A stretch of DNA of 62,894 bases from Nephromyces sp. MM_2019 (taxonomy: Eukaryota; Apicomplexa; Aconoidasida; Nephromycida): positions 1 to 62,894 of the forward strand of contig JADHZB010001650.1 in the NCBI GenBank assembly GCA_015657535.1, given 5' to 3'. The notes beneath the pieces are model-generated. The model was not told where the DNA came from and ran no database searches. It saw only the letters and a program-made list of their open reading frames with translations. The position numbers were made by a program, and so were the translations under genes. This document shows, one piece after another, positions 13,301-26,100 of the stretch (positions are counted from its first letter, which is position 1; each line of letters begins with the position of its first letter).

Positions 13301-16300
13301 GATTCACTTTTTATATGCTTGCTAAATGGGTATCGGACTATGCAGCCTTCCTCGATGCCTAATTTTGATAGGTTGATACGCGCAATTTTTTTTAATATAG
13401 CATGTCTAATCAAGTTTCTGTCCGATGAAATAATTTGAGTCCATGCGTTTATGGGCTAGCTTTTCGGCCCTATGCAGAATTTTATCAATCAGATCTATAG
13501 CAAATATAAGAACTTTACCTTGTTTTCTAAATTCTAGGCTTAGCGTTAAAAGAAAAATTTTTAGTGGCTTCTGTAAATATTGAAACAGTTTGGATTTTGC
13601 CACTTTCCTTCATTATACGGTATTAACTTTAATATGCGTTGGCGACAGTGGTTAGTATATACCCGCGGTTTAAGGTATTTTACCGTTGCACTGATATTTC
13701 AATACTAAGCATACCCTGTATTTCTAAAAATTTATTGATCTAGTCTCTTTAAGATTTTTATCCATATTTAGTGGGTAAAATTTAACAAAAGCGCCAAGGA
13801 TAAACCACGGAAGCATGCACATACCATTTCCTGAATAATTCTAGTTGAGATACGAAGTGATCCAAGGCGATGTGACGAGATATCTATGGATAAAAGCTAG
13901 GTACTGGTCACTTATGCCATGTCTGGAAAAGTGCCTTCAGTTTTGTTTTTTCATCTGTCAAAAATCATAGAGCGCTGTTTAGTATATATTGGGCATTAGC
14001 GAAGAACTGAAAATATATGATTACCGCTGAGTACTTCCGGCATACTCTTGGTAAGAAGAGTTCACTGGTGTAAAAGTATCTACCCGAGGTTCCGGACACA
14101 TGCTGCCATTATTTTTTTGCAGGAAAGTCTCCTGGCGAAACTTACTCCCAGGGGATGTTTTATCCTATTTCATCGAAGTTTTTGCAACTACTACGTAGAA
14201 TCCTTAGCTTATCGTAATAACACAGATACTCAATAGTTATTAACATAGTGCTTCATTTCACATATAACAGCCACTTTTCTCGCTGAAGCGCACAAGGATG
14301 TAATAACAGCGAAGACTCTTCTTGTCTTTCTACTCTTTGGAGCCACTTTCTCAATGCTATTTTCTTAACCGCTTATGTGAAATCGTCTGCCCGCTCCTTC
14401 TTCGAGAGCTTCATTGAGCTTCGGTTTAGTTTAATGCCAACTTGCACCAATCTGCCAGTGTATTAAAAACAATCCCTTACGATGAAAAGCAGTGAGCGAT
14501 TGATTCGAGAAACTGCATCTCAAAGTAAAAATTTTAGCAGTACCTTACATTTCATTAGCTCTACAAGTAGGTGGAACTCGGCTGTTCGTGGCAACTGAGA
14601 CTAAACTAAGTTGAACGAAGATTTATTTGGCAGACCCCTAGTACTGCCCGCAGATGCTGTTTCACTACGCTACTGAGCAAAGTATCGCGTAGTTTCGCAA
14701 AGGCATTCAGCGCCATAATTACCTTACTCGCGTTCATCAAATGAAATACTGCTGTCGTTGGGAGCACAGGATCTAAAATAATGGGGCACATGTCTCGTCC
14801 GGACGTGCCCTCTTTTTAGTAAGACGCATGTAATGCTTCTGGGCGTTGATAGCCGAATTGCGGCGTCTTTAGATAGCAGGCTTTTAACAGTTTTTAGGTA
14901 AAGAATTCGGCGAAGCCTTATAGCTTACTACCTGCTGAAATGAAGCTTGTCTTGGTTAGTATCTGTGACTGGTGATTTTTCCAGCCCTGTGATCAGCTGG
15001 AACTCACTCTTGCGAAATATTAAACTGTAATGCCATAAATTCTGTAGACAGCAAACGTGCATACAGTCGTAATGAGAAGAAGACTATGCCGCTCAACGCT
15101 TTTTTTCTATGTCACAGTCATTTATCAAAAAAGAGATATTTCCTGTGGGAGCTACACATGTATAAGCCCTAGATATGGGAGAACTGGTTTTTGTTACTTA
15201 CTTGCCATGAAGAAAGCTGCTTTTTGAAGCTTGACCTGGCTTCAACTTTTTTAGAATCTTTTTTTATTGCTTTTCAATTCATTAACCTCTCAAGCTACAG
15301 AAGCGTTACCTTGCAAGCGCCCAAAGGACTTTATTTGAAATGCTTTTGATGGAAGGGATTTAAGCAAGCTTCAATGCGACAAGATTGTCTTCAATTTTCC
15401 TGCAAAAAATGCTTCTCAGGCTTTTTTTGCTCCTAAATATAGGGAAACATGGAGACCTATTTAATTAGCTAATAACCAATTTTTATTGGAGATTTAGTTA
15501 TTAGCTTGTTTCTTGCGATGTCGGAGGGAGCTTGAAAAAAATTGAATATTTCAAAAATACCACTGCCACTTTCGGTTAGATGCAAAGCTGCATTTAATGT
15601 TTTTTGATAATGTTCAAAATGAGTATGCGGGATAATTTCCATCCCCAATAGCTCACCAATGGCTGTGATTTCTGCTAGTATAAGCTAAATAAAGAAAATA
15701 GCATCCTATCGGCCACAATTGGTCAGAAATCTTTTTTATTAAGCCAGGCCATTGGTGACAACTTATTAGTGTTTTGCGCTAAGCAAAATTTTAAGTGCTT
15801 ATATGGGTTGCTTTCAAAATGCTTATGTTCTTGAATGAATACTTAATTTTGTTGCCTTGAAAATATCGTAAACTTCCTGTCTGTCAAGACTCTTTTATGT
15901 TTAAGAGTACAGAATGAAGGGACTATATCTTAAAATACACGTAAGAATTCTTTTCCTTAATTTTGATGTTAATTAGTAGTTAAGGTGCTTATTTCATGGC
16001 ATTCCTCGTTCCAAAAACAGGAGCTCTTCAGGAGTTGCATATGATATTCAAAATTATGTAGAACTTCAGAAATAAAGCGATTTCTTATTTAAAATTACTA
16101 AAATAGCAATTTTAGGCGTTGCAGATTCTTAGGAATTCACTATTTTTAAAGAATTTTTTACAAAGAAAATTGAAAGCGATTATCTCCCTATGGCTGAATA
16201 AATTGACATGAAATGATAATTTATTCGATTACTAGTTCATAACTACTACTGGCAATAAACGAAGAATATACCTGCTGAATAGCTATTTCTTTTAGTTAGA

Positions 16301-17163
16301 GCTACGCTAAGATTCAATTTTTTGCTCAAAAAAGTGGCTTTAGAAAAAATGCGTTAATTACAAAGTGTATCGTACAATGAGGTAAAAAAAATTACCATCA
16401 AAATATAACATGGCCTTCACATAACTGATGCGTTTCATTTAGGCGATGCGGTGAGATAAGCCAGGTTATACTAGAAGATATTCAGAGTGGCGGTGGCTTA
16501 AGTGCGTGAAGTTTCCGTTCATTTATAAAATCAACTCAAAAACAAGTAATTAAGCCTATTCTCCGAAAGGCTTTGATTCCAGGAGAAATTTTCAATTTTT
16601 AATGGCAAAGGAACTAGGGCTAATTTTGAGCTAGTTGTTTATGCCGAAGCAATGACTATATTTTGTGTGAAGATGAGTTTTCATGGGGTAATCCAGGCAG
16701 CGTTCCTCCTTAAATAGAAATGGGATATATCCAGCTTTTTGATGCAAGCATCAGTCTTTGCAGCACCAATACACGTTATATATAATTTTTCCAGAATTAA
16801 GAATTCATTATTAATTCCTAGGAGTTTAAGATCATAAATGGTCGAGGTGATATGCAGCTTCCCTGCTGTTATCATGATCTACAAACAGGGAATATCTGCG
16901 GTCTTCCCGTATTTAAAGTTGAAATTGATGCAACCACAGATTGCAGTTGCTCTTCTTGCTGCTTTGGCGTTTTTGCGACCTTGGGATTTTTTTTTTAAAT
17001 GGATTCAAGTTGCTGCTATCGATAGCTCTGTTCGGTTGCTCACACTAGTATAAAACAAATCCTAAAGAGGAGCTGGAGTATTGGGACCGAAAATTTTTTG
17101 AAGCACGCCATTCTATTCCTGCCTTTGCGTAGCGCCAGCACGTTAAATTCATCATTCGGTAGC
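10350..17163. other. Long stretch without a supportable gene
   Basis: 6.8 kb between EMC6 and the kinase-cyclin gene. It holds scattered open frames under 100 codons, such as a hydrophobic 99-codon frame at 12457-12756 (ATG start, no family match) and a 61-codon minus frame at 14606-14791. The part from about 13.9 to 15.0 kb is visibly less AT-rich, and several frames look protein-like there, so decayed or finely split coding sequence is possible. I could not assemble any exon chain. Part may be promoter and 5' UTR of the downstream gene. Confidence 0.4.
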
Positions 17164-20100
17164 ATGAAAACTGCTGAGACCGTGAAGCTCCAAAACTTAA
17201 TGCCGGGAAAAAAAGAAGCACTGAGAGAATCTTCCAAAAGAAATATGGATAGCAATGCAGCTTCAGGCTTTTTTCCAGGCGCAAAATCAAAGCAGCGTAG
17301 GACATCGAGCTATTCACTCAGCTGGAATTTAGAAATAAAGCAATCTAGAAGTTCTAATAATGTAGAAGCTAGAAAAGGATTTGCTTTTTCCTCTAGCGGA
17401 GACGAATCTGTTTTGCCTTCTGCTGAAAGAAGGGAGCATGATAATTTGTGCTTGTCCGGTGGGATAAAACGCTTTTTTTAATATCATAAAATTTTTGTTA
17501 TTACTGCAGCCCACTACTCCTTAAAATTTTGAAAGAAAAAGCGCCTTGTTTGTACAGTCACGAATTTCTGATTTATTTTGAATTAACTGCGCATTTAAGC
17601 ATAAAGTTTGAAAAATTGCTATGTTGAGAGTGATTCGAGCAGTCAAAATTGCACATGATAACTTAATTTTGAAACCATGAAAACGTCAATATTATAGCAA
17701 ACTACAATGTCTGCTTTTAATAAGGAATCATTCTCTTTGATTCAATGATCGTTAAGTATAGCATCTTTCCATTTTTTTTAATAGGAATTTTTGTGATGAC
17801 CTCTGTATTTATTTGGAATAGGTTTATCATTAAAAAATATAATGTTGATGATTTCAGCTTAGTTTGTCGAACATAATGACATCAGTCGCTTTGCCAGCGT
17901 TAAATTTGGCATATTTTAGTGTTTATTCCCTTTGAACACAACGCGCGAAAGGATTCATTTTCAAACTAATCCTTAGAGGCACTGCTTGCTTTTGCTATAC
18001 TATAAATAAGTACGTCGAAAAAATACCGTAAGAGCTAGGCCATTAACTTTTAAATAAAAATTCTTAGGGGTTAAAATTGCTTTTGGTTTTTGAGCTACTC
18101 AAGTGATAAGGATAAGTAACGCTTTGCTGGTGTGACTTCTCGACAAAATTTCAAGCTATAAATGTAAATTTTTTAATGAATTTTGCTCTTTTAAGATTTA
18201 TATAACGAATTGCGCAAATTCATCAGCTTGAAAAATATCCTTCAATACCTTTAGAATTTTTGTTTTATTAAAATTGAGTTAAGCTTTCCTAGATGAAATA
18301 TATATTGGTAAAATATAAGGGGTTTGCAAATTCTTTTTTAAAAAAGAAACTTTAAAGCAGAATGCTAGTGAATAGCAGTGAATAGCAGTGAATGCTATTG
18401 AATGTTCATTAATGCTAGTTAATGTTAGTTATTTACAATATATATTTAGTGTGCTCGAACTTTTCAGATTTTTGCCAAGTTATACTAGCCAAGATTGCAA
18501 GGTTTCTTGGCCCTAAATGCTTTAGAGAAGGAATCCTGTGCACCAATCGATACTGGTGTCATCGCTTACGCTTTGAATCGGACCTAATTTGGTCTTTGCT
18601 AAAAAATAAATATGGCTATTCCTGTGTGGTATCACATCATAAAACATCCCAAGTTTTTTCACAGCGTAGATCAAAGGTATAAAATTTTACATTGAACCGA
18701 AATGGAAAAAGAACTATTTTGACGCTTTGCACATTAAGCACATTTGCTATGAGTAAATCATTTAAAGTTGAAATGAGTAAACTACATGTTAATGCATTGT
18801 AAGAATATTGTTTTGAGCTCTGCTTGACCCCTAGAGTACATAGAATTATATTTAGGTGGGCATTTTTCATGTTTTAAAGCCTGCATACTAGATTACAATT
18901 TTTTATCAAAAGGTTTGGTCAGCACCTACCTTTAATGACACCCATTTGTTTTTGTATCAAATAAAATTCCAATATATAGTTTGCTAGGATATTTCTTTTA
19001 TGAAAAAATGGGTTTTGTACGAGTTCAAAATCAGGCCAAATAACTTCAAGGACTTTCTAAATGCGTAAAGCGTTAAATTAACTGCTGAAACAGCAAAAAA
19101 AGAGTTTTAAAAATTGAATCAAATCATTGAAAAAATAACTGTGAAAAAATCTGCTTGACCCTTGTGTGTTTATTTTTTTTTTATGCTGTCTTCCAGGGAA
19201 CCATGCAGGTTGCCTTTGACTTGCAGACTGGTGAACCGGTGGCGATTCGTACGATTGATCTTGAAACGGCAAACGGAGGTCGGGATGATGGAGTTCCTAC
19301 GTCTTTCCTTAGGGAAATTGCTATTTTGAAAAATCTTAGCCATGATAATTTGCTAAAGCTCCATGGGGCTGAAATGAAAACCGATGGGCAAGGATATGAA
19401 GAAGCTCAAAGGCTAGAATTGGAATTGGAAGAAAAATTAGGCTGCAAAAGGATAGAATCCATGAAAAAAAGCGAATTAGTGAAACTAAAGAATTTCATTG
19501 GACGAAAAATGATGCTTGAACTAAATAAGAAGAGGAAATTACATAAAAAGCTGTTACTCGGGATTCCGGAGCTTATCGAGCAAAGGGTAATATTATTGGA
19601 GAAATTTTGGTATTTGAATGACTTTAGTGTTGGGGTTTTTTTTATGTCAATTAGTTTTGAATTTTCTTACTCCCTCTTTATGTGCATAGCATATATACTA
19701 AATTTTAGTATGGCGAATGAATTCGATTATGGTTTTTTCATAGTATTTATCGCAAACCTTGCCTTTCAAGTTTACAATGAAAAATTTATAGAAATGATGA
19801 TTTTGTTGGGTGGAGCAGATACTTTGCTTCAAAGACAAACAAAAGCGCAAAATTGGCAAACACACATACATACACACGTGTGTGTGATGAGTATATTGAG
19901 TATCTTGAATTTGAATTCTCTGTAGTATTTTTTGAGATCAATTGGTTCGTTCAGGTATTTTTATAGGTTTTGATACAGAATAGGTTAATTAAGGTAGATT
20001 GACTGATGATAATGATGTAGAATGGCCTATATATGACAAACTTGAAGAGCATACGCGCTTCCTCCCATAATCTCCATATAGAGAAATTTTGGTTAAAAAG

Positions 20101-23100
20101 TTTAAAGTTAAGCTTAAGTTCTAGCAGTTATACATACTTAGGGCTTTTCAATACCTTCAACCTCCCAATGCAACATTTTTTTCTCCCTTTCCTACTTTTT
20201 TGTAATATTAGATGTTTTCTTTGATTTTTTTGAGTTTAATCATCTCTTGCATCTGATTCTTCTGTCAAAGCGTCCTCTGGTTTTACTCGAGCTTTTGGCC
20301 ATAGATATACTTTATTTTTATGTCCTTTAAAATATGATTAAAAATCCGTATTTTTTTGTGAAAGAATCATATTTAGAAAAAAGTTTCAGTAGCTTTGAGG
20401 GAGCTATAAGCCTGTGGCGTAGATGAAGCACCGTATAGCAAAATTTGAGTATCTAGCCTTTTCACACACACTAGTCTATGTTTTAAAGGCTGAAGTTATG
20501 CTTGCTGTCCTTAGTCAATGAAGAAGCTTTGAATTAACAATGCCTCATACACTATATATGGTAGTGCTCTGGAGAAGGATTGTTAGACAAAAGTAGCTAG
20601 CGAAATTGTCTCTGGCTGAGGCTTGTACTCGTGGCTTAATTTCGGTTTAAATTGCTTTCGTTGTTTGCTTATTTTAAAATTTATAGCAGAATATAAGATT
20701 TCGACGAGGCAATTTGGGTAAATTTTCCTAGATAATTATCAAGAAGAATACTTTAAGAAAATTGTTTAGCTTTTTCTTATTCAAGTTTTCTTTGCAATTT
20801 TGCATAGATATAGAAGAGTCTGCATCTTTCAATCCACCTCTTTTCATGGTGCGAAATATGTATCTCTTGATATACAGAGTAAGCAATCTGCTTTTTCAAG
20901 CTCTTCCAAAGCCATGGAAAGCTTTCTATCAAGATATTCCTATGGAACTGAAGCTACTGAGCAAAAGCTTAAAAACAACTTTTATTTTAAGAGTCTTCCA
21001 AAACAGTTTCAGTGGATAAAAAGTGTTAACATAGGAGAAGGAAGCGATAAATTAGCCACTGATAATGAAAGTCCAATTAGCAAGGACCCTTTTGTATACT
21101 CTAGCTCCGTCGTAGAGCCTGGTGCGACAGATTTGCTAGATATTCAACAGGATTTTGCATTAACTTCAGATGATGCATATAATGCTCACTTGCATAATAC
21201 TGATGGCGATACCACTGCTTCGTTTAAAGATGAAAAAATACCTTGTAAAGGATCAAAGCGAGTTTTAAAGATTTATTCAGAGTATTGTACGTTGAATCTG
21301 AAGGATTTCATGTCAAATTTGCAGCAAGGATACGTTTTTCAGCAACCTGAAGCTAGAAGTTTCAAAACTGAAGAATACAGGGCTATCATAATGGATATAA
21401 TGTATCAAATTTTATGTGGATTGGAGTACTTACATCGACATGGTGTATTGCATCGAAATCTAAAGCCGGAAAATATTTTTGTTCAGAAGATACGCAGTGA
21501 TTGGCTCCATTTATCTGCAGGGAAACGCACAGAAACAAATGGAAAATTTTCAAACAGAGTGAACAGTGAAGGATGGGCAATTTTTAGAAAAGATAGTTTG
21601 TCGAGACAGTTTGCTTATCAAGTAAAAATTGGTGATCTTGGAATGGGACGATTCAGTGAATTCGACGGGAAACTCGGGTCGTATACACCAGAAGGTAAAG
21701 AAAAGTTTTATTTTTTGGTTTTTTTATAGGATATAATAATGCCCTTCCTTGTGTATATAAAAGCAGTATAATCAGTTAGATCAGAGCATAAATTAGCTTA
21801 ACCAGTAATGCATGCACAGACACACAGAAGTACACACAGACAGACAGAGAAATACAAACAGACAGACAGAAACACACACAGAAAGAATCACAGGCACACA
21901 CACACACACACCAACTTTGAAACTCTTTTACGAGCATCTATTGCGATGGACGCCAAAAAACTATTCTATGAGGCGAATTTTATAGGTTTTTTTTGTATAA
22001 AAGAAAGTTTAAAAGGGAAAATAAACAAATTAACGGATTTTGCAAGATTTAGGTGAGAACTAGCTTTGCTAAACGGGCATATTTTAGGAGCTTTTTGGAT
22101 AATATTAGTGAATTTTTGTCTTGTAGTGTGTCAGCTTATTAAATGGCCAAAGAGTGAGAACATCATTTGTGTCTAGGATGTGGCCTCTATGTTTTTTTTC
22201 AGCTGTGATGACGGGTGGAATAAATTAAAAAATATAGATTTTTGGCAAGTTTCGCTGTTTTTTACGCTGCTTTATACGTTCAAAAAAGTTTAGTGTGGTG
22301 AGGCGACGCATACAGTGTATGCTAAAAACAGTAGCACATACATTTATCAAGTCAGATATCCTACCAAAATCAAGATTACAAAAAAGAAAAAACGCTGTAC
22401 TTACACTTGAAGGAGAAAAATTTATCATAGGTTTTTTGGTGGATTCTTGATCTAAACAATTTATTTAGCAGCAGAATTGTATTTTTGATAAAAAATCAAG
22501 AAATGAAAATGACATCCTAATTGTGATTGCTGCTTCTTCAAGCTCTATTGCACCTTTTAAATTTGCAGTCATGCCCAGTTCAGTAATTGAAGTATTTTTT
22601 GAAAGGCCGAAGATATAGAGATTGCTATGATTCAGTCTCTAACTTTTAAGTGAAAAAAAAGCAATTTTTTATTTTAACACTATTTGAGCTTCCATTTATG
22701 AAGTTAAACCTGGAAAAAATTTGGAGCTTCAATTTCCTCTACGAGCATGGCTTTTAGGCATTCTTCTAAGGCGATATTATTAATAGAATTAAAGACTGGT
22801 ATTTTTGGAATCCAAAAATGATTGAGAAATAGCAGAAATTTTTGAAGCTATTAATTCTTAGGGTTAAGCCTGAAAAAAATGAGTTTTTTTTTGTTTGTTT
22901 GCCATAGCTGAAATTACCAGCATGCTCTGTCAAGTATTTGGTGATAAATTTAGGGTAATAAGCTGTAAAATCACTCTGCTCTAAAGATTTATCTTGACTT
23001 TTAGGAAATTTCAGTGCAGGCGTGTGAGATTAAGCATATTATCTGCCGTGTGTGTAGAATTGTTTGCTCCAACTGAACTTACTCCGACACACACAGAGTG

Positions 23101-26100
23101 GAGAGAAGATTCCTCCCCTTTCTTTTTTCCAATTCAAATTTTAAGGTGCTAGCAGCCTTGAAACTTAGAGTATAATATGCATATTTATATTATTTAATCT
23201 AAAAAGCTACTTATTGAGAACTAGAAAAACGGATATGATGCCTTAAACATCTAATTTGTCTTTGCATAATTCATCAATTTCTGAAGTTTTTTCTGGTATT
23301 GCTCTTCAATTAGCGTCACTCGCAACATTTTCAAAAAAAAGGTATTTTTTCAAAAGCTCTCGCATAAATCTTTGAAAATGTAACATTTTTCAAAGTCATC
23401 TGATTTATTACTTGAAGTAGATTGCCTTTCTTAGGGTAAAGACTAAGCCATCAAATGCCTAAAGGATTTAGCATGATAATACCATATACATCAAATTGTG
23501 TTTTGCATATAAATCAGCCTTTTTTAGATAATATTCTTCAATATTTGGATCAATGTTGACGATTTTACATTTTCTGGTATTTATAGCAATTATTTCAAGC
23601 ATTTATTGAAAAAAAGCGATTTAAAATATATTATTTTATACAGCAACCCGTCTAATTTTGATGAATGTTTGCTGTTTTCTAGACCCAAGAGATAGAGACA
23701 GATCTTGGAGGGAAAGTCGCCGGTTGAATTACCGAGCTCCAGAGCTGCTACTGAGAGGAGCAAAATACTCGAAAAAAGTTGATTTATGGAGCGTGGGAGT
23801 GCTTTTGCTTGAAGTGATGCTGCAAGCTGTTCCTTTCGAAGCAGAAAATGAAATAAATTATTTATACGAAGTTTTTAGACTGATTGGAACCCCATCTGTG
23901 GAGGATTTGGCATCTGTTGCAGCTGGTATGAAGACTATTGAGGAAACCGATGAATTTGGAAGTGGTAATGCTAAAATTTTCAAATTGAAGAAGATTTTTT
24001 TGTAACGACAGCATAATGATATTCTCTTATTATTTTAAGCAGAAAAATGAGGTTTTTGCGATTTATGAGTATCTCGTATTTTTGTTTTCTCTACATTAAC
24101 TAGAAGTAGTTGCTTTGCTTTTAATGCTTTTCAATTTTGAGTCTTTGCTATAAAAATGTTATTTTGCGGTCTTAATTTACAGTTAAGCAGCTTCAATGAT
24201 TGCTGTAGGTGCTATACTGAGCTTTTTTCAAAACATTTATACTTATGATTGTTTGTGCTATGCATTAAGATTAGTTTGCGGAAGATATTCTAAAACTAAG
24301 TTTTACTAGAGACGCCATTTCTTCTCTCCATAATAAATTACCTTCATTTGAGGAGATTTTCGCCGAAATTTTGACATAGAATATCAATCTTAACCTTGTA
24401 AAAAGTAGTATAACAAGAACTATAATACGAGAAAGTTGCGCGAATGAAATAGTTTTATTCAATCAAGTAGATTAAATCCAAAACATTTTAATGGATTTCT
24501 CAAAAATTCACTGTTTCTGCCTCAATTTTTGCTTGAAAGCCGCTAAAATTGTGATAAATATAGTAGGATGTATGTGAGTACAATAATAACAAGTCATCAT
24601 TCGCTGATGAAATTTTGAAAAAAATTTCTTCAGCGTCTTCAACTCGGCTAGGGTCTTGTTTTTACAATTTTGTAGTGATTTTTAATAATTTGAGTTCCTA
24701 AAACTTATTCGTAGTATGTTAAGTTCACTAAATATACCAAGCAAATGCGCTATAAAATTTTCAGCTAGTTTCCACTAAAAATATTTTTTAGAAAAGCAAC
24801 ATTTAGCAAAAAACTTGTTGATTTTTCTGCCAATTTATGTTTGACTACAGCACTCCCAGTGGTTGATCTGGTGCTATTTCCAAAATGGGAAAGCATTTTT
24901 GATGAGAAATTTGATGATTTAGAACCAATTTTTGATCAGTTTAAGCAGCATGCAATAGCTCCAGAGACTTTGACTAGATTCTTAAGCATCCAAGAAAATG
25001 GTCAGTTAAAGGCGTTGAAAGTTTTGATGAAAATTTGGACTTCGTTTGGGCCTTCTGCTGTTTCTCTCATTAAAAATATACTGGTTTTTGATGTGAAGAA
25101 AAGAATTGATGCGAGAGAATGCCTGGAGCATCCTTTTTTCAAGGTAAAGGTTATAAAACTCTGATAGAGCTTCTACTTTATGCCATAAAATATACGCTCG
25201 GATGAACTTTAAGACGTCAAAATATAAAGAATTTAGTAAGTTTAGAAAGTTGTATTGGTAATAAAGGAAACACTTGTCAAATAGGCACACACAGAAATAC
25301 AAACACACACAGAGATACATACACACACAGAAATACAAACACACACAGAGATACAAACACACACAGAAATACAAACACACACAGAAATACAAACACACAC
25401 AGAAATACAAACACACGCAAGGGAATCCCAAGATTTTTGCTTTTTTTATCCTTCAAAAAAGTGTTAAACAGATGTTATGAATCAACCAAATTTCAAACGC
25501 ATTTAAGCAAGCTAGATATAGAAAGTTTTGATACTTTGAATAAAGCCTTTGAAGATAAAATAATGAAGTTTTACAATTTTTAAAAGTGAAGCGATGTACT
25601 TACATCATGAGCGTAGATTCCATTTTTTTGGTTTAAAANNNNNNNNNNNNNNNNNNNNNNNNNNNNNNNNNNNNNNNNNNNNNNNNNNCCTTTGAAGATA
25701 AAATAATGAAGTTTTACAATTTTTAAAAGTGAAGCGATGTACTTACATCATGAGCGTAGATTCCATTTTTTTGGTTTAAAATGCTTTTCAGTATTTCAGC
25801 TTTACTGAGAGAATCATGTCTTGAAAATAATTTAAATATTAATCATTCACGAGTATACAGTAAATGTGGCTAGTGACAAGAATATTTCGCCAATTTCTCG
25901 CTAATTTTTCAAGATTTTCCTAATATTTTCTCAAGTGCTTAAAAGCTGGAATTATTTCTAATTCCCTGAAAATCATGATTTCACCCAAGGCATGAGCTGA
26001 TAGCATCACAGAAATTCAAATAATTGCTGTTTAGGACTTTACAAGGGTTACTTCATCATCTGGATTAACTTTAAAGGAGGCAAAGGCTCGAAGTAACTTT

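Noticed and set aside
14040..14800. Short motifs resembling P-type ATPase pieces (a GDVL-like and an LPAD-like segment) and, on the minus strand, a DPVLPTT segment recalling a phosphoribosyltransferase loop
   Set aside because: The ATPase-like motifs are in the wrong order, lie in different frames and are interrupted by stops; the minus motif has no supporting context. Chance, or at most a very decayed relic.
25006..25480. Long frames on both strands (141 codons minus, 68 plus)
   Set aside because: They run through the 18-bp CA repeat, and the minus frame also crosses the true kinase exon 6 antisense.
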